A DNA stretch of 64,000 nt from Usnea hakonensis. Lineage: Eukaryota > Ascomycota > Lecanoromycetes > Lecanorales > Parmeliaceae. Within the stretch, counting starts at the first letter, position 1. Each line of letters begins with the position of its first letter. The translations under genes and the position numbers were made by a program. The notes under the pieces are model-generated. The model searched no databases. It had not been told where the DNA came from and was given only the letters and a program-made list of their open reading frames with translations. Location: positions 124,001 to 188,000 of the forward strand of contig BLJB01000060.1 in NCBI GenBank assembly GCA_013423325.1. Reading direction: 5' to 3'. Shown here piece after piece: positions 1 to 13,037 of the stretch.

Positions 1-3000
1 CCTGGCCGCGATGGATCATGGCTCTGGTTCCTGGAGAGACTGTTGCTAGGGTATTCTTGCTGCTGCATAGCTCCATAAGGTATGCCTTCGGGATATTGGC
101 CTTCTCTTTGACTTCTGTTTCCATCGCTTGAGAACGCTCCCTTCAGACCTTTTGTGACGCCCTTGGCGACGTTATGACCGCCTTTCTTCCAATTGAACTT
201 CTTTGGTTGGGCCTTTCGTATGTTGACCACTTGAGGAGCTGTCATGTACGTTGTTGGCTCGACTTCGCTCTCTTGCACGGCGGTGGATCCAGTCATAATG
301 CTTTCTGTGAACGAGGGCCGTGAATCCCGAACGTCCATCCCAGAGTTGGTCCTACTGCTTTGGCTCTGTGTGTAAATCCCTAACCCGTTAGCTGGGGGCC
401 GGGAAACCTCTGGAGCAAGACCTGTTTTCGCTTTTTGAAGCTCCTGGACCTGGCGGACAAGCTGGTTGTTGAGGTCTGCGAGTTGCGCGTTCTTCAAAGA
501 CAGCTGCTCAAACTCCTGGAAACTGAGCTCTTTCCGTTGGTTGAGATTTGAAATTTCTTCGATTAAGTCGTTCCGTTGCTGCGCCAGCTCCTCAATTTGC
601 GGCGCATATGAATCCTTCAGATTCTGTAGACTTTCCGCAAATTCCCGTACGACCGCGTTACTCAAGTTGCCAACATCCAGTGGTTCACCACTTCTCTTTG
701 CTGCAGCGATATGCTCTGTCAAAACCTCCAACTCCCGGACGACTATCTCTTTCTGTGTGTCCAGTACAACCATTGTGGATCTTTTCTCGCGAAGTTCTGT
801 GTTCATCTGTTTGATACTAGTCTTGGCTTCAACGGCTGCTTCCAGTTCCACGATTTTCTGCTCCATTTCTGTCATTTTCTGCTTGTCCCTACGACTTTCG
901 TTCTTGTACCATCTGAGCTCCTCTCTATTCTCCGGCGAGGAGGCTATGGGACTGCTGAGCTCATTGGCGAGACCAGGGCTGCTTGATCCAACCAGAGGTG
1001 ACTTGGGCCACTTTTGTTCCCTCGAAAGGCGGGTACCTCTGTCGCTGTAACTCCGAGCGTGACGGACGGAATGCGAAACACGCCTCAAAAAGCCACCTTG
1101 TTCTTGCTGTCCGTCAGCATTTGGACTGTGAGGGATATCATCGTTCATGGTAAAACCTTCCACTAGTGGGTGGCGCATTTTGGGTGAGACAGGGGAGTCC
1201 CCATTGCGTGGCGATTCAGGCTTCATCGATTCGGTCTTTGCCTTGAAAGTTGCTGTATTTGGAGGGTTAGGGGGTATTCTAGGGGCGACAAAGGAATCGC
1301 TCGGGGAAGAGCCTTGAAGAGCGAGGCGTTCGCGGCCCGGGGCACGTAAAGGAGGCGGCGGGGCATCGGTGAAACTGACACCCGATGGCGAGTCCTGCGT
1401 TCTCGTAATGCCTCTGTTCATATTGGTATTTGCAGGAGGCTGAGTGGTTGTCGTCGCTGGTGCCGATGCTGGTTTTTCGTGACCGCTCTCAAAATTTGAC
1501 GCATTGTTCGCTGGCTTGCTGACAGTTGCTACATCCATCTCTCTCCTAGGGACACTTTGTTTACCAAGCGATGGCTTGGCCAGAGAGTCGCCTCTCTCCG
1601 GCAAGGTTTTCAATTGCGTACTCAATGGCGAGGTATGCGAGACTGGCGAGTCTGTCGATGTATAGCTCCTAGAACCTTGGGTGCCAAGAGGTGAGCCACT
1701 TAGGGTTGCTTCAGAGCGTGAGGAGGTTGGGGATTCATGCGAAGGCACTACAACATGTTGCTCCTTCACCTGCGTGCTTGCTGTCATTGGCGAAGACTTT
1801 GTCTTTGGCGCCGGCATCGATGTATCTCTCATCGGCGGAATTGGGTCAGACTTGGAATTCCTCTTCTTCTTGGGGGCCTCTTGCAGCATGAATTTGCTCT
1901 CACCATTCCGACGCGGACGGTGCTCCTCGCTAGAAGTGTCTCGGGGGGTCTCGTGCGCGATCGCATTGATTGACTTGCTACCAAGTTCTTTCTTGCTGCG
2001 GACTTGATCGGTTAGATCAGTGGATAATTGGCGACCTCGTTCTTGATACGCTATGTGTGGGCTTTGTGGTTGAGAGGGTGGAGATGAATGGCGAGAGCTG
2101 GTTGGGGAAACAGGGCCTGGAGCTGTCTGAATACTTTCTTTCTCGATTGGCGATCTCCTTGACGCGGAGTTTATAGCGTTGAAATAGTCCCGAGCGGTAG
2201 GTTTGCTCTCGTTCTGCTGAGATTTGGGTGTGTTTCTCTGCTCGTCGAACAGCTCCCGCCTTGCCAGTGGAGACGGTCCAGGCGCTGGATTGGGGTCAAG
2301 TGCCATGGGAATGAAAAACCCGTCGCCATTTCCAGATCCATCAGAAAAGTGCGAGTGAACCGAGTGTCTATTACTCTGATAGGTGCTATTGGGAGCCGTG
2401 GTATTTTCTGACTATTATCAGCTTCTGTTTAATATAGGATATCTTGATGGAAGCATACCTTTACGATCGTCTTCTAGCATGATAGGTGGTGATCTTTCAC
2501 GCTTTTCACTTCTGGATGAATGCGATCTGAAATTCGGCGGTCTTTTTTGGGGGCCACGGGATATTTCGGCCGGTGCTCCAGTCTCCGATCTTGATCTCAA
2601 ATTCGAGTGCGGTTTGAGTGCAGCAGGTGGGAGTTCTGTTGGGGTCTCCGAATAGCTTTCCGAAGGGGGACTCTCATTATCCGGCGAGAATGCACTTTGG
2701 TTGACGGCGCTGGGTGGTAGAGATGGCAAAGACTTATCCAGTAACATCATGTTATTTGTGGGTGGCTGAAGAAGTTTATGGCGGTTTGAGCCGTTCTTTT
2801 GGGACTTTTTCCGACGCCTTTGCATCAACGATTCGTGACATTCCATGCAGAATATTCCTTGCGAAGTCCTAGCATATTTGAGATTCTCAATCTTCTTTTT
2901 GCAATTCCGACACTTGAAGCATGTTGCGCAAAAGGCCTGATCTCCCGTAAGAATGGCCAGATCCTCTATCTTGTTGCTACAGACGCTGCAGCTGTATGTG

Positions 3001-3369
3001 CAATTGTTGCAGATAAGCGACCCGTCGCCGAGGAGGAGGAGGTTGGCATCGGAGTCGAGGATAGTGCTGCAAGTATTGCAGCGGAAACAGTCTATGTGCC
3101 ATCGATTGCCCGCTGGTAGACTATCAGTAAAACGATCTCGCAGAGACACCATTTTTGGAGCAAAGACATACCAAGTTCAAAGGCCTTCCCTTCTTCCAGT
3201 ATCTTAAAGTGCAGAATGTAATTGTTAGCACTTCAGTCTAGCACAGGGGGTGGCATGGCTACACGGTTGCATGTCGTGTGAAACATACCTCTCCACATCC
3301 TTTGCAAGGATATGCTGCGTCATCCTGCTCCATGGGGGATTCAGGAAAGCCAGCAGATGAGTCCATCAT
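1..3369 (-). CDS. rga1: LIM-domain Rho GTPase-activating protein, partial (C-terminus beyond left edge)
   Basis: Exons on the minus strand are 3369-3289, 3202-3172, 3112-2459 and 2407 to the window edge. Joining the first three restores two zinc-binding LIM domains in the first ~120 residues, with Cys/His spacings such as CKGCGE, CFRCNTC, CNNC, CATCFKC and CMECHE. A basic patch and a long Ser/Pro-rich disordered region follow. A coiled coil near 540-960 is rich in Glu, Lys and Leu, then there is a basic stretch. This order matches fungal Rga1-type RhoGAPs, in which the catalytic RhoGAP domain is C-terminal; here it would lie left of base 1. Such proteins switch off Cdc42/Rho GTPases in polarised growth. 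I place the start at the ATG-ATG at 3369-3364 because it opens directly into the first LIM cysteines after one splice. The missing GAP domain is a window effect, not a truncation. Confidence 0.9.
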
Positions 3370-6300
3370 CTTCAGAGAGACACTGGGCTGCCCGGACCCA
3401 ACTCTGCTGTGGCAATCGACAGCAGAGGTTCAGGGCCAGTGTATCGATAGGACGTTGGATCCTCGCCGCTAGCTCAATTCATTGGACATAGGCCAGACTC
3501 GCCCAGAGCCACCCAATGATTACTCGGTAGATTGATCTCCCTTGCTTCTCGTCAAAAACCCGTCCTCAAACAGACGGAAATCTCGGTCTCCCAGGCGTAA
3601 GGCAAAGCTAGTCGATTGCCGATTCTGGTTTTGGTGCGCGTATAGTTGGATTGGCGTTGGGCTGGACAGGTACATGCACAACCGCCGGCGAGAAGCGGAG
3701 AAAAACGAGTGGATGGCCAAGGCTCTGGCCAGGGCAGCGGGCAAAAAGCTACCTTATGTTATGATGCAGGCCTCGCAGCTTCCCCAGCATTGGTCGAGTC
3801 CGGCGATATAAAGGCAGTCGCACTCAGTCACACACTCACCCAGAAAGGGCAATGGGATGAGTTTTGAGTTGTGAATAGGTATTGGATGAGAGAAGTGAAA
3901 AAGAATTTCAAAGAGTCCGGACCCTTTGGACTCGTGACTGGGGCTTCTCGGCAGTAGTGTTTCAGGATGACTGGGGAAACTTGATCGTACCGGACAGTCC
4001 AACAAGGAATAGTGTGAGCACGGATCAAGCATTTGTGCTTGTCGCTGTCGCCATCAGCGTCATTAAATCATTAAATTATGGAGATTAGAGTAAGGTATGA
4101 TTATAATTTTATCTGCATGTCAGCTAAGTATCTTGTATCTTGTCAGATGAGAAGTCCAATTTGTTCAGGCTGAAGAAGGCCGAGCAGAGAATGTGGCTAG
4201 TGCATTTTGTGTGAGGGCATCTTCAGAGCAAAGTCAAGTACGTTAAGGTCAAATGAGTTTAGTGAGCTAAGGTACCTAAGGTACACCAAAAGGTAGTTCG
4301 ACGGGAGAGGAGTTTGGTGGGAGCTACTTCAAGACACAGGGGTTCTTTTAAGTGTTAGGTGTACGGAGTACAAACATCATGTTCTATTTTCTTCTACGGC
4401 CGTTCCGATAGGTACTCGTACACTTTTTTTTTTCTAATTTTTTTTTTTTCCTTTTCTCTTTTTTTTTGATTCGCATAAAGTTGAATATATCAGGGACCTT
4501 ATCAAAGGGTTTTGTGGATGACAGATAACTCAAAACGGGAATGACTGTGCTCTGATTGAATGACATGTCCTGACCGCTTCGAACGTGCGCACCCCAAAGC
4601 TGAAACGCACATCTAACAGCAACGTCCATGTCCGCGTCCTTTAAACTTGAACAGACCTAATCTGATTCGCTGCAGCACACAGCCTTTTTGTGAATTGTGA
4701 TTGCGGAGGGGCGCAAGCCATAGATCCAGATGCATGACTGATGATGATATATGTCAGATATACTGTCTTGCTCCTTGAAATTTGAATCCTTCCTGTTGTT
4801 AATAAGGTAATCGGGTAAGGTAAGGCATCTAAGGTATAATTGTCTCATAGAGGACTGGTCTGGCTCGGCCGGTGTCAGAGATGTCAGAGGAAGATGACCG
4901 CATTAACTTGATTTAAATCAACCTTGGACGCTTTCACGAGCATCTCAATCTCAATATCTTCCTAGAGGAATCCGGGTACTATTGTTTCAAATTGGGCAAA
5001 AACCCCCCGAAAAATCCAATCACAATCTTATTATTAATATGAAGATTGAAGGCAAAGAATTAACGATGCGCTGTCTGTTCCCCCTTCCCCCCGGCAAGGC
5101 CTTGTCACACTGTCACACAGGCACACAGTCAGGACTCAGGCAGCTCAAGGCTCAAGCTTCACGCCCAGGGGCCTTCTGACAGGGGTAACAAGTCCCTTGG
5201 GCGCCACAATAACGCTTTGGGTTTAGCCCAGGGTAGGTGTGAGTCGTGATTAGCGGCCCAAACCTTCAACCACTACAGAGTAGGTACTCCGTAATTAGAT
5301 AGGTACCTACTAAAGTACTTACCTCCACAGTACATACCCCCCTGCAGGCTGCCTGGAACTTGCCCTTGATCCCTATAGGCTGTTCAACATCAATCCTTTA
5401 TGCATGCAGCATGCCTTATATTCCGTTGCCCTCCTTTCAGCCTCAGATCCTGATTCAATAATTCTGCAGGCTGCCGTCCAATGACCTCAAAGGCTTGCGA
5501 GTTGCATCCAGGATCCTGGACTCTCAACCACTTAATCTCCCCGCCTGCTTCCCCTGAGATACACCGTCGCCTTGAAAGCTGAAACACTTTTCTGCATCCC
5601 GCTCGCTACTACCCTCACGGTCAATGTCTTTCATTGACGGGAGAGAAGGGAGATCCCAGGTCCTGCGAAACAAGAGAGCCTTGGTAGGCACTTACAATCA
5701 TAATAATAATATTGTACAGAACGGTACGTATCCAGACAGTCTTGTTCGCGGTCCCCGAGCATTTCCAAAAGGTCCCAAGCTTTTAGCGGTTCTGGGATCG
5801 GAGGATTTGAAAGTAAAAATTGGAATGCAGGGCAAGTTGGGTAGGTACTTACGTATACTTTGAAAGGGTTAAAACTTCCATTTCAATACGCTAGTGACGC
5901 TACTAGCGCTGTCACTTTTGTTTCTGCGCTTGTAGAAGCGCGCCTGATCATTTCATCTTGACCAACGACCACACGCACTTGAAGTTCACGGATGAAAGTA
6001 AAGTCGGATGGAGCATTGCATCCCCTTGATCAGAACCGTTCCTACTAGACGTACCGTGCACAATGCGTGAATCGCGGAAGGTCTCTATGAAGCTGTTGCT
6101 TGCTACCAAATCGGATGATAAAACAGATCCGTGGCTAATCCCAATACTGAGGCCAATCTGGTCGAACGAGTGGCACGCTTTTTCCAAACTCGTACGCATC
6201 TTACCCCTGAGACCCATTTATCTCTCTCAGTACTTGGTCAAGCCAGTATGGTAGCAATAATCGCTTCCGAGCCTTCTTCACACTTGCATATACATGTGAG

Positions 6301-6585
6301 CTCAAGGCAAGAATAATTTCTTTTCAATGGAATCCTAGCTTCCGGGCCTCAAGTAATGGATTGACGATACGTAGATGCATAACAAGATCTTACATCATGA
6401 CGTCTGGCAGTAAACTGTTACTGCGTCTTTTTTCCTGCTTGTCTGATACAATTTCTGAGTACAGTTGGCGTAGCTCAGCGGACAGTGCGCATAAAATGAA
6501 AAGAGTAGCCACCAGCGCCATCGCTGAGACTTTAAAGGACGGAAGCTCGCAAGAACCAGAACGGAACAGCGTCATCGACCACGCG
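3370..6585. other. Long intergenic region without a supported gene
   Basis: This 3.2 kb lies between the rga1 start and the 3' end of stu1 and is the largest gap in the window. It holds only short ORFs in all frames with no recognisable domain or consistent splicing. It contains T-tracts, several TAAGGTA/TACCTTA words (4267-4283, 4815-4839, 5279-5335) and AT-rich stretches. It may carry the rga1 promoter, a long 5' UTR or an unrecognised non-coding RNA. Confidence 0.6.
4424..4467. repeat. Interrupted poly(T) tract
   Basis: About 44 bases consist almost only of T, broken by CTAA, CC and CTC. It is a low-complexity poly(dA:dT) tract of the kind that tends to exclude nucleosomes. It lies about 1 kb upstream of the rga1 start. 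Confidence 0.8.
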
Positions 6586-9500
6586 TTACTGTACAACAGC
6601 CCTCTTTCTCGCCAAATAATAAGTGATCAAGCTGCGGTGATCCTCCTTCCCGCCTGTGACGAGGCTCCAAAATCTGTCCTGATCCACAGTGTAATACAAT
6701 TCGAGTACGAATTCGATCACAGCGCGTCTTATATCGGGATTCATGTCTGACATACATCTTGAACCCATCCTACCTAGTCTCTCTTGTTGTTCCTCACTCA
6801 TATCAAAGGTATTCCCTTTTTCTTGACCACGGTGTAACAAGCCCGCTAGGACATACAGTCCCATGAACATGGTGTTAGTCTCACCGCCTTCGGTATGCTC
6901 TGTCTCCAGTAGGTCCAGGACAGAATCGATGCAGGGAGATGGATCACACTGATGGACAATGCACTCAGCTGTCTCTTCCAGGCCGCAGACAATGTGGGAT
7001 GTGCTGGTATGATACTTGCGAGCAGCGAGGACAGCCGTAAGTGCCCGCGGGTAGTAAGTGTAGAAGAATTTTGGCTGATGTTGCAACAAAACCCGAATCG
7101 TGACCAGTACCTGGGTCTTCAAGTCTTGTGCTTTGCCTGCACCAGATGTTGATTCATCACTTGGCGTCTCGAGGCATTCGAGGAGAGGCGGGACTAGCTC
7201 GTCAAATTTATAGCCGCCTTCCCAGACCGACTCTCCCGAAGTACGAATCAGCGCCTGAAGCTTGCGGAATCCGTGGACATCCAAGTTCCTCGACTGGACG
7301 CGGACGATCCCGCTGTCTAGAATTTTGCGTGCAAGTCGCGGATTGTCGATATTTTCCGAATTGCTAGTACGTCGTCTTTCCGCTGCCTCGACAGCCAACC
7401 ATTTCTGATGGTAGTCGGGGCTAGCGGGTTCCTCTGCTAAGAGTTGATGATCGAACAAATGGCGATGGTGCTTTCCGGGCTCGTTCACTGGAAGTTCTTC
7501 AAGGGCTCCTGGCGTGTGGACTAGTGGCGGCGGGGATGATATCCCGTTGCTGGGGTCAAGAACAGGATCTTCATACACCTGAAGTGGCCTTTGTTCCTGT
7601 AAATAGGAGGTTTTCATGGTCAAATTTTCTTTCCTTGATCCAACAGCTCTTGGACTCATCGATATTCTCTGGCTGCTGGTCCCATTCACCAGTGATTGGT
7701 CAAAATCCTTGGCCAAGGTCGTAGGCCTTGAGGGACTTGTGGGGAGCTTGTCACCTCCACGGCCATTGGTCAATAAAGCGGAATCGTTCTGGTTGAGATA
7801 CTTCCTCGGACTTGAAGGAGACTGAGCTTTGTCAAACTCAGCAAGCATGAATTGATCTTCGGTGCGCCGTGTATCTGGCGAGAAAGTAGACATAATCTCA
7901 ACAGGTGCTTGGAGTGAAGAAATGAATTCGTTGGCTTTCGGATTTGCCCCATTCAGATCTGGCATAACCAACGTGAAATCTTCTGCGGCTTTCGTAGGAC
8001 TTTGTTGCGGCTGGACTTTGGGAATGGCATGCCCAACATTCTTGGATGGATTTGCCCTGATAGAGCTAGTGCTAGCAGAGCTGCCAATCTTCGTGGGGCC
8101 TAGTTTAATCGTACTTGCGCCGTTTGCAGGGGTCTTTGGTCTCTTGACAGGGCTCACCGCTGGACTCTTTGGCGGCGTTTCCATTCTTGCTATTTTCCTA
8201 GTAGAGTATGGATCTGCAGTAGCAGGGCGGGCAGCATCTGGTCTCCGCCGTGGACGCACTGGTGCGGAGGACAAAGTACCAATCAATGTTGTGGACACGT
8301 TTCGAGATGCTGCAGACATGGCAGTCGTGGGTCTGCCCAGACTAGGCTGTAGGACAGATTTCTTGGGTGATCCAAAGGGCTCGGCCGACCCCGGCCGTTC
8401 GGGAAGATGTTTGCCTGCTAGCTTTGCCTTCTTTTGTGCCGCAATAGTCTCTTTGATAGAAGGCCTACTTGGTATCGAATTAGTGCTGTGAGAGAACCCG
8501 GATTTAGCACCAGCTGTTGAAGTGTGCGGTGCCGGTATTTTGTGTGGGTTTGGGTTGGAAGGATCTTCTATCAACAAATCTTGTTGTTTTTTTTCAAGAG
8601 TGGACATGACTCTAGAAAACGCATCAGCAAGGAAGTCAATCGATCGAAATGAAGTGACCTACGCTTCAGACCTTTCGGGCCAAAGGCGAGCAAAAGCCCA
8701 ATACGTCGATCTCATACTCTCACGGACTTTTAGATCGCGATCTCCTAATCCAGCTTTCAAACACTTCTCAATCCATTCGAGCCCTCCAGCGTGCTCAATG
8801 ACATTTTTGTGGTGCCCATGTTTACTGATAACAATTTTGAGCCATCCACACGCATAACTTCTAGGTTGCACGTTTTTGTCCTGGCAAGCATAATAAATAT
8901 GCTGAGTAAGTCGACTGTGGAAAGTCACATTAGCGATGATGGCGGAGACCGTGTCGTTCCCTTTAGCTGCCGTAATTTTCTTCGTATTTGCGCATAGCTT
9001 GATTAGATTCAGAAGCAGTATTTCAACCATACTATCAAGACCAGGCCCGGCGACTCGGGCTAAGTCCTGTACCAAGTGGCACCCAATGGTGGATACAGTT
9101 GTTCTTAAAGAGTTGACAGTTTTCAAAATGCCATCGAGTAGTCCCTTGATGCCAGCAAGGTAGACTGAAGCGGAATCCTGAAGTGCATTGCCTTTCGTTA
9201 TCTTTCTCAGCTTCAATATGCTCTTCTCTCGCTTGAGCCAATTCTGCTCGGACTCCTTGCCCTCGAAGTGTGGATGCATTTCACGGAACATTTCCTCAAG
9301 ATCTCTGTGATTTTCGATGTATAAAGGATCCAAATGTACGGCTTCTTGCTCAGATACCGACATTGGCGGAGCATCGAGCGGCGGATCGCCTGCGGTGCTG
9401 CTGCCAAGCAAGTGTGCCTGTCTCGGAAGCTCGCCAGCGGGCGCCTGTGTTGGCGGAGCGGATTCGGTTTCCTCGTGAGTAGTAAGTCCAAGCTCGGATA

Positions 9501-10255
9501 AGATATGGTCAACAATTGATTTTCGGACGTTTCGCTGTTGAAGATGTCGCTGGAGATCATTCGTTCCCCTAACTCCAGCGTTTCTGCTCATACATCAGCG
9601 ACGGCTACACTGAAGGCCGAGACGCAGCCATGGGTACTGACTGAAATAATTCGATGATAGTATTTTGTGCAGTCCGTCGAACGTTTCCATCAGCGTCTTC
9701 CAGACAGTCCACAATATTGGGTACAAAGGATCGAAAGGGTATGTTCTTTTCTGCGCGGATCTAAGACTGGTGAGTATTACGCCGTAAGTTGGGAAGGATA
9801 ATGCTTACGCTGATGAGCCATTGCATCCCATTTTCTTTTGTCTTTGGATGGCGGTTGGTCAAAGCAAGGTCGCGCATGAATTGCTCGACGTCCGATGCAG
9901 CGACGGAGTGGAAGTCGGTGAACGCTTGGAGCGCCCTTTGTCGTATCCGATCTTTTTGGTCTGCAAGGCGTTCGAGCAAACACGGGTAGGTTTTGAGTCC
10001 ATGTGCTTGGAGAAGCGAGTCTTGATCCTGCAGTTCCAAGCGTTTCATGAGATGACCAAGGATGGAGAATCCAGCATCTGTGAGATGTGGAGTAGCAAGG
10101 GAGATGCGAATAGCATCAAAGAGTGGTGCCACAGCGTGTTCCGGACAGTGACGATGCTTGACCTCGGCTTTGAGTTCGGTCAAATGTTTGAGTTTGGTGT
10201 CAACAGGAGCATTGCTCTTTAACGTAGCAAGTGTATTGCTAGCCAGATTCTCCAT
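6586..10255 (-). CDS. stu1: CLASP-family microtubule-associated protein STU1
   Basis: Exons are 10255-9809, 9760-9642, 9583-8663 and 8611-6586, giving about 1170 residues. The N-terminal ~190 residues form a helical TOG-like array. A CLASP-N domain follows at about residues 290-495 (starts near MHPHFEGKE, ends at ARLWPER). Then comes a basic Ser/Pro-rich microtubule-binding linker with repeated SPR/SP motifs, and a C-terminal helical TOG-like region. CLASP/Stu1 proteins bind microtubules and promote spindle assembly and kinetochore-microtubule stability. The length and domain order match Pezizomycotina STU1. All three introns are needed for continuity, and the last joins SEA to VMSTLEK. The exon-2 donor is GTCAGT, slightly atypical. 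Confidence 0.95.
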
Positions 10256-12086
10256 GATGTAGGTGCAATAACGGAGAAAGATGAGTATATTTCAGCAAAC
10301 ACTTTGTCCTAGGTTAGGTCGCGCAATGTTTTGAAAGCAACAAAATTTAGCCTCAGTACTTTAGTGTCCGCATTTAGGGTCGAGAGTCGCCTAAAGAGGC
10401 TAGGGTAAGCTCGGTAAGGTACATGCAAATGGGGGTCGTACCTTACATAAATTACTACGTATACTCCTGGTACTCGGTACGCCCGAGATGGTCTCACTTT
10501 CTTAGTAGACACAACTTCATCTGCGGTCTGCATGTTCAATGACGGCTGCATACTCCTGCCTTACCTTAGCCTTCTCTAAGACTTCCCACAGGCCACCAAA
10601 GTCAAACTACTTTCGCTGGAGAGAATCCATGCCCCCCTGATCTACCCTAAAATGGTTATCATTCCCTCCCTTCAACCACTCTCGAAGTGATTGTTGCTCT
10701 CATGTTTTCGTTACGGTGCCTGAATGAAACCCAAAGCCCGGGGTCTTGCTGCTATCTGGGACTTATTCTGCTCCTTTCATCCAACAACTCAGGGCCACTT
10801 AAACACGGCAAGGGGTGCCTTTGTAATTTCCCCATGATACTGACAAGCAGATTGTCATCCCAGTAAACTCTAAACACCATGTTCGCTGTAACAACCGTGG
10901 ATTACGAAAAGTTCGGAGGCCAGATTACTGAACCGGAACTTCGACAATAGTGGGCTCGCAATCGCTCCCTTCGTGATCACACACATAGCTTCTCTCTGGC
11001 CGGGCGCTGCATGCGTGCAGCTCCTTCGCAGTCTTCGACTATTTCCGTGGAGCTGACAGTCGTTATCGTTGGATTTTTGGTTGATCTGTTGAGAATACAA
11101 CGTTACCTACCTATCTCATACGAATAGTGGTCACAGACTTGATCAATCAAGCAACCTGAACCCAAAGGTATCATTGAGACTGCCTAGTGCATTGAAATAG
11201 GCTGTACTCTACCAGAAGGAGCAGGTGACTTGGTTAGCTTCTATTTACACTACGCCGGCCAGCTTCCTCAATAAGAAGTGTCTTAAGGGTTGATGCTTGA
11301 TCAAGGTCATGCAGTGAAGCATATCTGAATAACAAGGAGAAGTAGGCAACCATCGCTACCTATCAAATGCGGTCGCAAGAGCCCGTCTCCTGGGATTTTG
11401 CCACCTGGTGCCCCAATGCACCACGATCGCAAGGCTGGATAGCCTTTGGAGAGCGTGTTGCTGGAGTAGGAAATTCTTGAACAATTCGTTGAGCCTTGAA
11501 CAAATTCCTATGCTTGGGGTAATTGCCAGCGTTATTGTAAATGCAGCTAAGAGATGAAAGGCATCTTGGATTTGCATCCAGAACTTGGACTACCACATGC
11601 TGCGCTACAGCCATGGACAGGAAACGCTCCGTAAAAAAGATCAGTAAAGATGTGAGTTTTTAATACACCTTTGTTTCGATATATTTCGTAGCTCGATGCA
11701 TCTCTCTTCAATGACGGCTAAAGATATTGTTGTCTCCTCTTATCCTTCTTTTACTCCCACAACATGTGGATGACCGTTGAACCGCAACTGGACCGGATCC
11801 CCATACTTCATCTCTGGAGAACTTGATTTTGATCAGAGGTTTGGAACGTCCAGCTCGCCTGATGCCTGTCGACTAGCACCCCATTTAATCAGCTCATTCC
11901 AGGGTCTTGAACCAAGCTGATAGGTTATTCTCAATAAGTAGATAGAGCAAGAGAAGCCGAGACTAAAGCGATTTGTTAAACGTCAACTTTTCGCGTGGGG
12001 GAAGGTTAGATGTAATTGGTGTAAATCCATGTCATCACTCATACTTCTGGGCTTGCTTGACCCAATTTCTTGCTGATTATGTCGGA
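10256..12086. other. Intergenic region, no gene seen
   Basis: This 1.8 kb lies between the stu1 start and the stop of the BSP-family gene. It holds only short unrelated ORFs, the longest about 80 codons, with no domain. TAAGGTAC and GTACCTTAC words occur at about 10414-10446, just upstream of stu1. Confidence 0.55.
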
Positions 12087-13037
12087 TCATCCTTTGATTT
12101 CTTTGTTGGTACTGTACCTCTTCCCATTCGTACCTTTGTTGTCAGATGCCGTGCTCTTCTTCGCCTTGTCTTCAGTAGATTCCGGTCTTTTCTGTTCCTT
12201 ATCAAGGCTTGCCTCATACGCCTTCCACAAATAACTGACTTTCTCGCCGAACAATTGCTGCCAGAAATCATCCTCTTCATACTGTTTGTCTTTCAATGCC
12301 TGATTGATCTTTCTTACACTGCCTTGGCCAAATTTCTCTTCTATCCATTCCAAGAAATACCCCGTATGTTGGTATCCAGCATCCCATTGACCACCACTTT
12401 CCTTCTTCCAATGCGGCGGGCTCAAACCAGCCTTCAACCTGACAAAGTCGGCGACACCTTCAACCAAACCGCTAGGCGCAGTCCCCATGGCGTTCCATTG
12501 CCAACAGTGGACCATCTCGTGGACAAGTACCCCTTGTATCTCATCTTTCTGCCGCGCATGTGGAATTCCATTGATGTAGTCCAGAGAGAAATGGATCTCT
12601 TTATGGTCTCTATCTAGGTCTGAGCCTGTCGTGTATGCGACACCAACCATAGCATGGAGAAAAAGGGTCACAGAGCGACAGGCAGGTATATGGTCGTTGT
12701 TTTCCGAGGGCCGATAGAGAATGGATAGTACACTTTCTACAGCTTCCGAAAGAGCTTTGGAAGGGTTCGTGTTGCGGAAAAAGACATTGGAGCCAGGGTG
12801 ATCTAGGTCGAGAGAAGAGAGGCGAAGTTTTGTAGATGGAAATTTTGGGTTTGGATGAGGACGAGAATAACATTCTTCACTCTTATCACTGCTTTGCTTC
12901 TTCTCTTTGGAAGTAGGTGGCTCCTGCTTGGGGTGGAAGGGAAGAGGGGAGGGAGCAGTGATTGGATCAGTCGGAGCGGCGGACATGGCTAAGGGTGTTG
13001 GTAACGGTTTTGGAGTCGTACGGAGCGTCCGAGTCAT
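12087..13037 (-). CDS. BSP-family (plant basic secretory protein-like) zinc metallopeptidase
   Basis: This is a single open exon of 316 residues. Residues 173-177 are HEMVH, a zincin HExxH motif, followed by a Trp-rich helix and EGVADFVRLKAG at about 193-204. This pairing marks the peptidase/basic secretory protein family found in plants, bacteria and fungi. The first ~75 residues are Pro/Ser/Lys-rich and look disordered. I see no signal peptide, which is odd for a family named for secretion, so a cytosolic or organellar location is possible. The C-terminal ~45 residues are Lys-rich and low in complexity. The metal site looks intact. The substrate is unknown. It is divergently transcribed from the PTEN homologue. 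Confidence 0.85.
   Translation of the reverse strand: MTRTLRTTPKPLPTPLAMSAAPTDPITAPSPLPFHPKQEPPTSKEKKQSSDKSEECYSRPHPNPKFPSTKLRLSSLDLDHPGSNVFFRNTNPSKALSEAVESVLSILYRPSENNDHIPACRSVTLFLHAMVGVAYTTGSDLDRDHKEIHFSLDYINGIPHARQKDEIQGVLVHEMVHCWQWNAMGTAPSGLVEGVADFVRLKAGLSPPHWKKESGGQWDAGYQHTGYFLEWIEEKFGQGSVRKINQALKDKQYEEDDFWQQLFGEKVSYLWKAYEASLDKEQKRPESTEDKAKKSTASDNKGTNGKRYSTNKEIKG

Noticed and set aside
466..1050. 194-codon plus-strand ORF
   Set aside because: It lies antisense to the coiled-coil coding part of the LIM-RhoGAP gene; its Ser/Leu/Cys-rich composition is that of a shadow frame.
6464..6490. tRNA-like 5' end (GGCGTAGCTCAGCGG)
   Set aside because: It resembles a tRNA acceptor/D-arm start, but no matching anticodon arm, B box or 3' acceptor strand follows within 100 bases.
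7862..8491. 209-codon plus-strand ORF inside stu1
   Set aside because: Antisense to the continuous STU1 frame; no domain, and stu1 is strongly supported.
11973..12617. 214-codon plus-strand hydrophobic ORF
   Set aside because: Antisense to the BSP-family gene; hydrophobicity arises from reversing Lys/Glu codons.
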